Part shown: positions 18,397 to 27,175 of the stretch, one piece after another | Numbering within the stretch: the stretch's first letter is position 1 | Layout of the letters: each line of letters opens with the position of its first letter | Notes under the pieces: model-generated | The model's database searches: none | Seen by the model: only the letters and a program-made list of their open reading frames with translations | Told to the model about the DNA's origin: nothing | Program-made: the position numbers and the translations under genes | Source: Fidelibacterota bacterium | GTDB lineage: Bacteria; Fidelibacterota; Marinisomatia; SCGC-AAA003-L08; GCA-2689995 | Assembly: GCA_014381925.1 (NCBI GenBank) | Contig: JACNKR010000026.1 | Location: forward strand, 1 to 37,167 | DNA length: 37,167 bases | Direction: 5' to 3'

Positions 18397-19379
18397 ATTC
18401 ATTAAATAATGCAATTTATAATATATCTACATTAATTAATGACGATTTCAAACAATTTGAAGAAACATATTCTAAATCATTAAACTCAAATGTAAAATTA
18501 ATCAATAAAGTAATTAATTATATTTCAAAAAAAAAAGGTAAACAACTCCGGCCTACTCTCACTTTATTATGTGCACGTATTTCAGGTACTCCAACATCAA
18601 ATACATACTATGCTGCTGCATTAGTCGAAATACTCCATGTTGCAACTCTCATTCATGACGATGTTGTTGATGAGGCAGATCTTAGAAGAAAATGGCCTTC
18701 TATCAATAGAATTTGGAAAAATAAAATTGCAATATTAGTAGGTGATTATATGTTTTCGAAAGCATTATCAAACATGATTCACTTACGAAACTTTGATGCA
18801 CTTGAATTACTCTCAACTACAGCTGAAAGACTAAGTCAAGGTGAAATTCTACAAATAGAAAAAGCATTAAAAAAAGATATGACTGAAGAAATTTATTATG
18901 AAATGATTGGTGATAAAACAGCAAGCCTTTTTTCTTCTGCATGTAAACTTGGTGCAATTTCCGTAAATGCAACACCTGAACAGCAAGAAGCATTATTTAA
19001 ATTTGGAGAATACATGGGGATCGCTTTTCAAATAAAAGATGATCTTTTTGATGTAATTGGTAAACTTGATGAAGTTGGTAAACCAATTGGTTTTGATGTA
19101 AAAAAAAATATGCTAACGCTACCTTTTATACATCTACTGAGGGAAATAGAAGAAAAAAACAAGAAAAGTATTTTAAGAAAAATAAAACATCATGCAAAAA
19201 AGAATGAACTCGATAAAATAAAATCAATTATTAACACTTCAGGCAGTTTAAATTATTCAAAAGAACAATTAAACAATTTTACAAATAAAGCAAAAGATTC
19301 ATTAGACTTATTCAATGAATCACCCGAAAAATTAGCATTAATTGAATTATTAAATTTTAATTTAAATCGAAAATATTGA
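18393..19379 (+). CDS. Long-chain polyprenyl diphosphate synthase
   Basis: Trans-prenyltransferase that extends farnesyl or geranyl diphosphate with isopentenyl diphosphate, probably making the quinone side chain. I place the start at the ATG at 18393, giving 328 residues and a 4-nt ATGA overlap with tatC, the rule in this run. An ATG at 18369 would add eight residues and a 28-nt overlap. The first Asp-rich motif DDVVD (89-93), then GEILQIE, and the second motif KDDLFD (215-220) are intact. GKQLRPTL matches the IPP-binding region. It resembles IspB/HepT-type octaprenyl or heptaprenyl synthases; chain length cannot be fixed by eye. Confidence 0.9.
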   Translation: MNSLNNAIYNISTLINDDFKQFEETYSKSLNSNVKLINKVINYISKKKGKQLRPTLTLLCARISGTPTSNTYYAAALVEILHVATLIHDDVVDEADLRRKWPSINRIWKNKIAILVGDYMFSKALSNMIHLRNFDALELLSTTAERLSQGEILQIEKALKKDMTEEIYYEMIGDKTASLFSSACKLGAISVNATPEQQEALFKFGEYMGIAFQIKDDLFDVIGKLDEVGKPIGFDVKKNMLTLPFIHLLREIEEKNKKSILRKIKHHAKKNELDKIKSIINTSGSLNYSKEQLNNFTNKAKDSLDLFNESPEKLALIELLNFNLNRKY

Positions 19380-20020
19380 TAAAATTTAAACGCAATAAAC
19401 ATAGGATAAAGAGAAAACGATTTGCAACTCGCGAAGACCGAATAATAACTATTGCCAATGGTATAAGTATTAGCCGGATGATTTTGTCAATTCCTCTAGT
19501 CTATTATTTAGATAAAGATAATCTACCGATGGCAATGGCTTTAATTGGAATAATTATTTTCACTGATTTACTTGATGGTTGGGTCGCTCGTAAAGTAGAT
19601 GAAATTACACATTTCGGTAAATTAATTGACCCTGTTGCAGACAAAGTTTGTATGATGATGGTTGTTATATTTCTTATTTTTAAAATTGGCCTTCCAATGC
19701 TATTATTCTTTTTTATATTAGCGATTAGAGATATTATACTTATCACCATGGGGATTTATTTAATGTTTAAACAAAACAGGGTATTTGCCTCTAATAAGAC
19801 AGGAAAATGGTTTATATTCACCACATCACTCATGGTATTAAGTTTTGTTTTCTATTCAAGTGAATCTATTAGTGTTTCATACATAAATTCACTCAGTATA
19901 ATTTCATATACACTATATTTTATTTCAACAATTTTATTTATTTTCAGTTCTTATTTTTATTTTAAAAGATATATGGAAAATTTCAAAGATTTAAAGGAAT
20001 CAAATGTTCTCTCTATTTAA
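19376..20020 (+). CDS. CDP-alcohol phosphatidyltransferase (PgsA-like, TTG start)
   Basis: Integral inner-membrane enzyme that moves a phosphatidyl group from CDP-diacylglycerol to an alcohol. The complete family motif D-x2-D-G-x2-A-R-x8-G-x3-D-x3-D is present as Asp64, Asp67-Gly68, Ala71-Arg72, Gly81, Asp85 and Asp89. It has 214 residues with a basic N-terminus and about five hydrophobic segments. It is most like phosphatidylglycerophosphate synthase, but cardiolipin-synthase-like members cannot be excluded. The start is TTG at 19376, sharing two bases with the preceding stop (TTGA), as for trpA. Its end overlaps ftsY by 17 nt. Confidence 0.85.
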   Translation: MIKFKRNKHRIKRKRFATREDRIITIANGISISRMILSIPLVYYLDKDNLPMAMALIGIIIFTDLLDGWVARKVDEITHFGKLIDPVADKVCMMMVVIFLIFKIGLPMLLFFFILAIRDIILITMGIYLMFKQNRVFASNKTGKWFIFTTSLMVLSFVFYSSESISVSYINSLSIISYTLYFISTILFIFSSYFYFKRYMENFKDLKESNVLSI

Positions 20021-20903
20021 AAAAACAATTCAGGGATTAACTAAAACTAGAAATAGAATTAAACATGCTTTTGGCTCTTTAATTGGGAAAAAGTATTTAT
20101 CCGAGGATGACCTTGAAATGCTAGAAGATTGTCTAATTCAAGCAGATTTAGGATGGGAAACTACGGATGTAATTATTGACGAATTAAAAAAACCTTCATC
20201 TAATTCAAATAACTGGGAAGAACGATTTAATTCTATTCTAAAAAATCTATTAGAAAATTCACCGAAACAAAAACCATTTGCTCAAGTGCTCATGATTGTT
20301 GGTATAAATGGAACTGGTAAAACAACTACATCTGCAAAAATGTCTGCTTGGTTTAAAGAGAAGGGTGAAAATACTTTATTAGTTGCTGCAGATACATATC
20401 GTGCAGCTGCAGTTGAACAACTTCGACAATGGTCTAATAAATTAGGCTTTCAATTGGTAGCAAATGAAAAATCAGCCGATCCCGCCTCAATTGCTTTTGA
20501 TGGAGTTACGAGTGGATTAACAAAAAATATTGATAGAATAATCATCGATACTGCCGGGCGTTTACATAATTCCGAAAATTTAATGCAAGAACTCGTAAAA
20601 ATAAAAAAAGTAGTAAACAGAATTACAACAGATATTCAAACATTCTTAACTGTTGATGCAAATACAGGCCAAAATGCGATGACTCAAGCTAAAGAATTTT
20701 CAAATTACATTCCAATTGATGGAATTATTCTAACGAAAATGGATGGCACAGCAAAAGGTGGAATTGCAATTCCAATAATGTTAGAGTTGGGATTACCTGT
20801 ATATTTTATAGGTGTTGGTGAACAAGCAAATGATTTAATTTTATTTGATCAAGAATCATATTTAAATGGATTAATTTCAGAGAAAGAATCAATTAAAATA
20901 TAA
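20004..20903 (+). CDS. ftsY: Signal recognition particle receptor FtsY
   Basis: SRP GTPase that docks ribosome-nascent chain complexes at the membrane for co-translational insertion. It has 299 residues consisting of the NG domain only; the acidic N-terminal A domain of enterobacterial FtsY is absent, as in many bacteria. G1 is GINGTGKTT, then DTYRAAAVEQLRQW, G3 DTAGRLHNS, G4 TKMDG and the closing GVGEQANDL. An N-terminal amphipathic or basic stretch (FKKTIQGLTKTRNRIK) may bind lipid. It overlaps the preceding gene by 17 nt and abuts rimO with no gap. Confidence 0.95.
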   Translation: MFSLFKKTIQGLTKTRNRIKHAFGSLIGKKYLSEDDLEMLEDCLIQADLGWETTDVIIDELKKPSSNSNNWEERFNSILKNLLENSPKQKPFAQVLMIVGINGTGKTTTSAKMSAWFKEKGENTLLVAADTYRAAAVEQLRQWSNKLGFQLVANEKSADPASIAFDGVTSGLTKNIDRIIIDTAGRLHNSENLMQELVKIKKVVNRITTDIQTFLTVDANTGQNAMTQAKEFSNYIPIDGIILTKMDGTAKGGIAIPIMLELGLPVYFIGVGEQANDLILFDQESYLNGLISEKESIKI

Positions 20904-22190
20904 ATGAAAAATATTAATTTAATTAGTTTAGGGTGTGCAAAGAATTTAGTTGACTCCGAAATTCTACTTGGAGGGTTAAAAAAATCAAACTTTAATATTG
21001 TAGATAATTCCAAAAATGCAGATATTGTAATTGTGAATACTTGTGGTTTTTTAGATTCGGCAAGAGATGAGTCTGTAGATGTAATTTTAGAAGCAGGTGA
21101 GTTAAGAAGTAAAGGGGAAATTAAACAATTAGTTGTAATGGGATGTTTTTCTGAGCGATATGACAATGATTTAAAAAGAGAAATCCCTGAAGTTGATGCA
21201 TTTTTTGGTACAAGTGATCATGCAAAAATTATATCCTTTTTAACAGGTGAAGAATATGTTAAATCTGATCCCGATTATTTTAGATCATTACTTACTCCAA
21301 AGCATTATGCCTATTTAAAAATCGCTGAAGGTTGCGATAATGGCTGTTCTTTTTGTTCAATACCATTAATGAGAGGTTTACAAATTAGTCGATCTATCGA
21401 AGCAAATGTGGAAGAAGCAAGAAGATTGGGAAAACAGGGTGTAAAAGAAATATTAGTCATTGGGCAAGATACAACTTCCTATGGATGGGATTTAAAACCT
21501 AAAGCAACATTACATGAATTAATGGATGAACTAAATAAAATAGACGAAATTGATTGGATTCGTTTACACTATGCACATCCAGCCCATTTGCACCGAGAAA
21601 TGATTGTCCGTTTTGGAAAATTAGAAAAATTATTACCCTATATTGATATGCCAATTCAACATGCTTCAACAAAATTATTAAAATCTATGAGAAGAGGATT
21701 AGGCAAAGATGGCATTTTAAAGCGAATTGAAGCACTTCGAAACGCTTGCCCAAATATAATACTTAGAACATCTATTATTGTTGGATATCCAGGAGAAACG
21801 GAAGAAGATTTTCTAGAATTATATGATTTTATAAAAAAAGTACGATTTGATCGATTAGGTGTATTTACTTACTCTGAAGAAGAAGGTACTTTTGCGGAAA
21901 AACAACTTATTGACAATGTCCCTCAACAAGTTAAATATGACCGAATGGATAAAATAATGACTATTCAACAAGAAATCAGTTATGAAAATAATCAACAACT
22001 TATTGGTACCACACAAAAAATAATAATAGATCAACACTTAGATTCAAATGAATCGATAGGCCGTTCATTTAGAGACTCTCCTGAAGTGGATAACATATTT
22101 CGAATTGATGGATTGCACCCAGTAGGTGAATTTATAAATGCAAAAGTAATATCTGCATCTGAATATGAAATAATATGTACAAAAGATTAA
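20904..22190 (+). CDS. rimO: Ribosomal protein S12 methylthiotransferase RimO
   Basis: Radical-SAM enzyme that adds a methylthio group to an aspartate of ribosomal protein S12. It has 428 residues in three domains. The N-terminal UPF0004 domain has cluster Cys11, Cys47 and Cys81 (SLGCAKNLVDSE is typical of RimO rather than MiaB). The radical-SAM core has Cys144, Cys148 and Cys151 in GCDNGCSFCSIP. A C-terminal TRAM region completes it. Both iron-sulfur clusters therefore look complete. The ATG directly follows the ftsY stop, and the next gene begins 1 nt after its stop. Confidence 0.95.
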   Translation: MKNINLISLGCAKNLVDSEILLGGLKKSNFNIVDNSKNADIVIVNTCGFLDSARDESVDVILEAGELRSKGEIKQLVVMGCFSERYDNDLKREIPEVDAFFGTSDHAKIISFLTGEEYVKSDPDYFRSLLTPKHYAYLKIAEGCDNGCSFCSIPLMRGLQISRSIEANVEEARRLGKQGVKEILVIGQDTTSYGWDLKPKATLHELMDELNKIDEIDWIRLHYAHPAHLHREMIVRFGKLEKLLPYIDMPIQHASTKLLKSMRRGLGKDGILKRIEALRNACPNIILRTSIIVGYPGETEEDFLELYDFIKKVRFDRLGVFTYSEEEGTFAEKQLIDNVPQQVKYDRMDKIMTIQQEISYENNQQLIGTTQKIIIDQHLDSNESIGRSFRDSPEVDNIFRIDGLHPVGEFINAKVISASEYEIICTKD

Positions 22191-22191
22191 T

Positions 22192-22602
22192 ATGATAAAA
22201 ATATTAGGAATAGAACATATCGGCATTGCTGTAAAAAATCGAGATAAAACATCCAATTTTTTTAAAAATATTCTCGGTATCAAAAATCCAATTTCAGAAG
22301 AAATTATAGACCAAAAAGTAATTACTGAAATTTTTAATACTTCAAAAGGGAAATTAGAATTATTAGAATCCACATCTTTAGAATCACCAATACATAAATT
22401 TATCGAAAAAAGAGGAAATGCGATTCATCATATTGCTTTATCCGTTGAAAACATTGACTCATCTTTAAAATACTTAAAAGAAAAAAATGTACAATTAATT
22501 GATGAAATCCCAAGAATAGGTGCTGAAGGATTTAAGATTGCATTTATCCACCCTAAAGCAACAGGCGGAATACTAATAGAACTTTGCCAAAAAAATAAAT
22601 AA
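22192..22602 (+). CDS. mce: Methylmalonyl-CoA epimerase
   Basis: Interconverts the (S) and (R) forms of methylmalonyl-CoA in propionate metabolism. It has 136 residues, a vicinal-oxygen-chelate fold made of two beta-alpha-beta-beta-beta modules. Likely metal ligands are His in IEHIGIAV near the start, His in HHIALSV, and Glu near the end (GILIELCQK). RGNAIHHIA and the ATGGILIEL ending are typical of the epimerase rather than glyoxalase I. It is in the same run as the meaB-type gene at 16733, though five genes separate them. Confidence 0.9.
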   Translation: MIKILGIEHIGIAVKNRDKTSNFFKNILGIKNPISEEIIDQKVITEIFNTSKGKLELLESTSLESPIHKFIEKRGNAIHHIALSVENIDSSLKYLKEKNVQLIDEIPRIGAEGFKIAFIHPKATGGILIELCQKNK

Positions 22603-22606
22603 TACC

Positions 22607-24460
22607 GTGATTGATCGGTCAATTTTAAAATCAATCCCCTCCCTTCCAGGTGTATATTTCTTCAAAAATAGATCAAATGAAACAATATATATCGGGAAAG
22701 CAAAAATTCTAAAAAACCGTGTTCGTTCCTATTTTATCTCTTCTGGGCATGGTGGCTCAAAAACAGATATTCTTGTCAAAAATATTAATTCTATTGAATG
22801 GTTAGTCGTAAGAGATGAAGTTGAAGCAATTCTGACAGAAGCAAATTTAATAAAAGAATATCGACCTAAATATAATATATTATTAAAAGACGATAAATCA
22901 TTTCCATATATTCAAATTACAAAAGAATCATTTCCGCAAGTTATTTTAGTCAGATTAAAAAAACTACCAAATGATGGCTCTCTTTTTTTTGGGCCATATA
23001 CAGATACTCGCCAACTTAGAGAGTCACTGAAGGTTATACATAAAATATTTCCATTAAGAACTTGTAATTTCAATATTAATGATCAAAGTATAATCGATAA
23101 CAAATATCAAATATGTTTGGATTACCATATAAAAAGATGTGATGGTCCATGTGAAGGATTTGTTTCTCAAAAAACATATAATGAAATGATTAAGCTAATT
23201 ATTCAATTTTTAAGAGGACGAGATCAAAAAATAAAAATTTATTTAAAAACTGAAATGGATAATGCAAGTGATGAACTTCGTTTTGAAGATGCAGTTAGGT
23301 TTAGAGATCAATATAATTCTATATCGAACTTTTCAAAAAAACAAAAAAAAGTAACGCAGGATGGAATAGATAGAGATATTTTAGTCGCAACAGCTAAGAA
23401 TAAAATTGGAATAGGTGTTATTCTAAAAGTTAGAAATGGTTTTTTTATTGGGAAAGAGAAATTTAATCTATCCATTTCACTTCAGTCTAATAATGAAAAA
23501 ATAATTACCGAATTTTTCAAACAATATTATTCTTCAACAATGGATATACCAAAAGAAATATTAGTTGAACATACTATCACAGATATAAATGATCATATTT
23601 CTTGGCTTACTAAAATTTCAAATAGAAAAATTTCAATAATAATTCCTAAAATTGGAGAAAAAAAACGATTAGTCGAAATTTGTAGAAAAAATTGTGAATT
23701 ACAATTAAAAGAAATATTAAATAAAAAAGAAAAAAGAAAAGAATTAATACCAAATTCAGTTGAGCGATTAAAAGAAGATTTAAATATGTCAGCACCTCCC
23801 AGACGAATTGAAGGTTTTGATAATTCCAACATTCAAGGTGCTTTCCCAGTAGCTGGAATGGTATGCTTTATAGATGGGAAACCAGTAAAAAAAGAATATC
23901 GTAAATTTAATATTAAATCTGTTGATGGACCTGATGATTTTAAATCAATGTATGAAGTTGTTTCAAGAAGATATTCTCGTGTAATTAAAGAAAAACTACC
24001 ATTGCCAGATTTAATATTAATTGATGGTGGAAAAGGACAACTATCGGTTGCAAAATCAGCGTTAGATCATTTAGGCTTAAGCTATATTACTGTAATTGGA
24101 TTAGCTAAAAAATTAGAAGAAGTATTCCTCCCCCATTTTTCAGAACCTCAAAATATTTCAAAACATTCTTCAGGTTTATTATTATTGAGACGAATTAGAG
24201 ATGAAGTTCACCGGTATGCAATTTCTTTTCACAGACAAAAACGAAATAAAGCACAAAATAAATCAATTTTATTAACAATTCCAGGAATGGGTAAATACCG
24301 TGTGGTTTCATTTTGGAATACATTTAAATCATTTAATGATGTAAAAGAATTATCTGCTGAAGAAATCAAAAATAAAACTAAAATTCCAATAAAAATTTGT
24401 GAAAAAATATTAGTTTTAATAAATAAGAAAAACGAAAATAAAAAAGCAATTAACAATTAG
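22607..24460 (+). CDS. uvrC: UvrABC nuclease subunit C
   Basis: Makes both incisions flanking a DNA lesion in nucleotide excision repair. It has 617 residues, normal for the family. An N-terminal GIY-YIG nuclease (GVYFFK 15-20, YIGKAKILKNRVRSYF 28-43) is followed by a Cys-containing segment, a UVR-type motif (about 218-250), an RNase-H-like C-terminal nuclease (IEGFDNSNIQG, LILIDGGKGQL) and a terminal helix-hairpin-helix (IPGMGKYRV). The start is taken as GTG at 22607, 4 nt after mce; it directly precedes the conserved LPGVY segment. It is the last gene of the plus-strand run. The 179 nt between it and the convergent gene end show no clear terminator. Confidence 0.95.
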   Translation: MIDRSILKSIPSLPGVYFFKNRSNETIYIGKAKILKNRVRSYFISSGHGGSKTDILVKNINSIEWLVVRDEVEAILTEANLIKEYRPKYNILLKDDKSFPYIQITKESFPQVILVRLKKLPNDGSLFFGPYTDTRQLRESLKVIHKIFPLRTCNFNINDQSIIDNKYQICLDYHIKRCDGPCEGFVSQKTYNEMIKLIIQFLRGRDQKIKIYLKTEMDNASDELRFEDAVRFRDQYNSISNFSKKQKKVTQDGIDRDILVATAKNKIGIGVILKVRNGFFIGKEKFNLSISLQSNNEKIITEFFKQYYSSTMDIPKEILVEHTITDINDHISWLTKISNRKISIIIPKIGEKKRLVEICRKNCELQLKEILNKKEKRKELIPNSVERLKEDLNMSAPPRRIEGFDNSNIQGAFPVAGMVCFIDGKPVKKEYRKFNIKSVDGPDDFKSMYEVVSRRYSRVIKEKLPLPDLILIDGGKGQLSVAKSALDHLGLSYITVIGLAKKLEEVFLPHFSEPQNISKHSSGLLLLRRIRDEVHRYAISFHRQKRNKAQNKSILLTIPGMGKYRVVSFWNTFKSFNDVKELSAEEIKNKTKIPIKICEKILVLINKKNENKKAINN

Positions 24461-24639
24461 AAATTAAAGCGAAATTGTAAAGGCATGCCTTGACTCAAAA
24501 TTAATTATGAGCCACTTATAACTACTAATAATATTGAATTATAAATATTTATCAAAAAAATTTATACAAAATCAAATTTACTATTTAAAAATAATAAAAA
24601 TTATATATACTTCAACTAGAAGACAAAATTATTATCAAT

Positions 24640-26343
24640 TTATCTTTTTATTCGCAGACCTTTATCTTCATTGATAAATATCCATGCAGCAATTTTACCT
24701 ATATCGAATGAATTTCCTACATCCCAATATTGAATACCATGATGGTAACGAGAGCTTGAATCATTTACTGGGAATGAATTTATTTCTTCTAAAATAAGTT
24801 TAATTCTTGTTTGCCATAATTTAATATTTTTTTCTCGTAAATCAATCCAGCCAGCATAAGTCCATTTCTCCATTTCAATTTCGTTTAAATTAATTGATGC
24901 ACGACCTAATTGAGTTGGAATTTTAACAATTGGCCCTCGTAATATTTCATTACCATTAGCTAATAAGATAGGAAGTCCAATTGAAATAATTTGTGATCTT
25001 ATATTTTTATTTTTTGAAATTTCAAGATTAAGTTTTTCAGTTAATTCAAATGATGAATAATTAAGAATTTCTTTCATATCACTACAAACTAATTTAATTA
25101 AATGTGCCTCATATAATATTTTTGATAACCGAGGTGGACCTAATATTTCAAATGCAATTGATTCAATATTAAAATTTTCTTGAAGTTTTTTCATTTCATC
25201 AATCGCTTGATGTCTCATATATCCTGCTCTATAAGTTGGTCCCATAATTGCATTATCTAATGCATTAATAATATCTCTTCCTGTGTTGTCGCCCTGAATT
25301 TCCATAATTACATTTGTAGCTATTTCTTCTGGAGTTACAAATTCCATTTGACCTGTAGATGTAATAGTTTCAAATTCACCAAGTGAGAAAGTTCCGTTTT
25401 CACCCGTATCAATAAATACTGATTTTAATATTTTTTTTGTATTATTCCAATTTCCATTACCTTTAAAATTAAAACGATTAAATAATTTTTCAGCATTTTC
25501 TATTTTACAGTCATATAATTTTATAGGCTTGCCATTTTTTTTTATTTCACCATAACCAATTTTTTTCCATGCAATAGCTGCTGCAGGTTTAATTTCTTTT
25601 ACAATGGGACCCTCAGGAGTTCGCCCCATTAAAAAAAGTAGCAATGTATGAGCACCTGCAAGCGAAGTTTTGCTTAATAATACTCTGGATGGTCGCTCTT
25701 CACTATGGGTATATGGAATATTTAATCCCATCCCACCTGTACCTGTTGTACCAATTTTTAAATATACACCTGTTTTATTTTCTACCATGCTCGCATGTAA
25801 AATTTGAATATGCCTAATAAGCTGAGGAATATATAAAGTGGTAAGCATCTTTTCAATTTCTGATGTCAAATTTTTTGTTAAATTATTTTTCTTTTGAGCT
25901 TCGCTTAATTCTTTTTTTAAGTTATAATATCCATTGTAAATATCCTGATATGCAAGACCGGTAGCCGAATTAACAGAATCTATAATTATATTGGGTTTAT
26001 GTTTTGAAATTACTTGGTTTAAAAACGATGAAGCAATAACTTTTTCATCAAATGCTTCCATCGCATCCTGTAAAAGTGTTTGTCTATAATTTTGACTTTC
26101 CATAATTTCAGAACGAGACAAATCTTTTAAACTATCTCTTACAAAAATATTCCCCCATTCTGGAGTTAATTTTATGTTTTTACCTTCTTTTTGCAATTCA
26201 TTACATGCATCTTTCGCTTCTCTTTCTTGTAAAGAAAGAATAATAATTTCTTTGGGTTTATGAATAACTAATTTTCTTAGAATTGCCATTCCTACTAAAC
26301 CCCAGCCACCTAATATCAAAATTTTCTTATTTCTAATATCCAT
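24640..26343 (-). CDS. Rossmann-fold NAD(P)-binding protein of unknown function
   Basis: I do not recognise this gene beyond its fold. The N-terminus is a dinucleotide-binding unit (KILILGGWGLVGMAI) typical of extended short-chain dehydrogenase/epimerases. A later IGTTGTGGMGLNIPYTHSEERPS segment recalls the substrate loop of that superfamily. The remaining 300 residues match nothing I know. The start is taken as ATG at 26343 because AGAGGTGA lies just upstream, giving 567 residues; an in-frame GTG at 26349 would add two. It is the last gene of the oxidoreductase/Buk/Ptb operon and overlaps ptb by 11 nt, so a role in handling acyl phosphate, acyl-CoA or the resulting acid is plausible but only inferred. 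Confidence 0.6.
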   Translation of the reverse strand: MDIRNKKILILGGWGLVGMAILRKLVIHKPKEIIILSLQEREAKDACNELQKEGKNIKLTPEWGNIFVRDSLKDLSRSEIMESQNYRQTLLQDAMEAFDEKVIASSFLNQVISKHKPNIIIDSVNSATGLAYQDIYNGYYNLKKELSEAQKKNNLTKNLTSEIEKMLTTLYIPQLIRHIQILHASMVENKTGVYLKIGTTGTGGMGLNIPYTHSEERPSRVLLSKTSLAGAHTLLLFLMGRTPEGPIVKEIKPAAAIAWKKIGYGEIKKNGKPIKLYDCKIENAEKLFNRFNFKGNGNWNNTKKILKSVFIDTGENGTFSLGEFETITSTGQMEFVTPEEIATNVIMEIQGDNTGRDIINALDNAIMGPTYRAGYMRHQAIDEMKKLQENFNIESIAFEILGPPRLSKILYEAHLIKLVCSDMKEILNYSSFELTEKLNLEISKNKNIRSQIISIGLPILLANGNEILRGPIVKIPTQLGRASINLNEIEMEKWTYAGWIDLREKNIKLWQTRIKLILEEINSFPVNDSSSRYHHGIQYWDVGNSFDIGKIAAWIFINEDKGLRIKR

Positions 26344-27175
26344 AATCACCTCTTTTTAACATTAATAAACTTAATGCAATTGAATTTAATTTAGTATTAA
26401 TAGAATCTGATCTAGACAAAAGTACTATGGGGCATTTTGCTCCCAAAATAATTCCGCCACCCTTTGCATTACTCAGGGACATCAACGCTTTTACAATCAT
26501 ATTTGAAGTAGAAATTGAAGGTCCAATAATTATATCTGTTTGACCTGAAATACGAGATAAAATATTTTTTTTATTTGCAGATTCTTTAGAAATTGCCACA
26601 TCTAAGGAAATCGGACCCTCTATAATAATTTTTGTATTTTCTTTATTTTTTTGGAAAATATTATAAGCAATCTGAGTTTCGGGAAGCATTGGATTTATTT
26701 GTTCAACGAGTGTTAATAAGCCAATTTTGGGTTTAGCTATTTCTAGACATTTAGAAAATATAACACTGTTATGTATAATTGAATCTATAATTGGTTCATC
26801 TAATTTTATATTAACACCCCCATCACTAATTAATAATAATTTATGGTATTTAGGAGATTCAATAACTGCTATATGGGATAATATTTTTTCTGTTTTAATA
26901 CCAAATTCAGAGTCTAATACTGCCTTTAATAATGTTGAAGTATTAATATCTCCCTTCATAAGTAATTGGCAATCACCATTATTCACGGATTTAATTGCTT
27001 TATAAGATGCACTTTCATTTTCTGAGGAAAAAAATGAAATAGGTTCAATCCAACCAAATTCTACAGCCTTCGAAATTGCTTCTAATAAATAATCGCTTTG
27101 CGGGTTTATAACCCCTAACCTATTTGGTTTTTGATTATTTAATGTTTTATAAATATCAGAATATGAGTATATCAT
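26333..27175 (-). CDS. ptb: Phosphate butyryltransferase (phosphate acyltransferase)
   Basis: Exchanges CoA for phosphate on a short or branched acyl-CoA, giving acyl phosphate for the kinase next to it. It has 280 residues, a single PTA/PTB domain. Family features visible include LLLISDGGVNIKL, IEGPISLDVAIS, SRISGQTDIIIGPSISTSNM and a C-terminal KGGGIILGAKCPIVLLSRSDS. Butyryltransferase rather than acetyltransferase is preferred because of the adjacent butyrate kinase and the short length. The start overlaps the butyrate kinase stop by 4 nt (ATGA). Confidence 0.88.
   Translation of the reverse strand: MIYSYSDIYKTLNNQKPNRLGVINPQSDYLLEAISKAVEFGWIEPISFFSSENESASYKAIKSVNNGDCQLLMKGDINTSTLLKAVLDSEFGIKTEKILSHIAVIESPKYHKLLLISDGGVNIKLDEPIIDSIIHNSVIFSKCLEIAKPKIGLLTLVEQINPMLPETQIAYNIFQKNKENTKIIIEGPISLDVAISKESANKKNILSRISGQTDIIIGPSISTSNMIVKALMSLSNAKGGGIILGAKCPIVLLSRSDSINTKLNSIALSLLMLKRGDYGY

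Noticed and set aside
24480..24491. Perfect 12-nt palindrome AAGGCATGCCTT after uvrC as a terminator
   Set aside because: It has no loop and no following T-run on either strand; more likely chance or a protein-binding palindrome.
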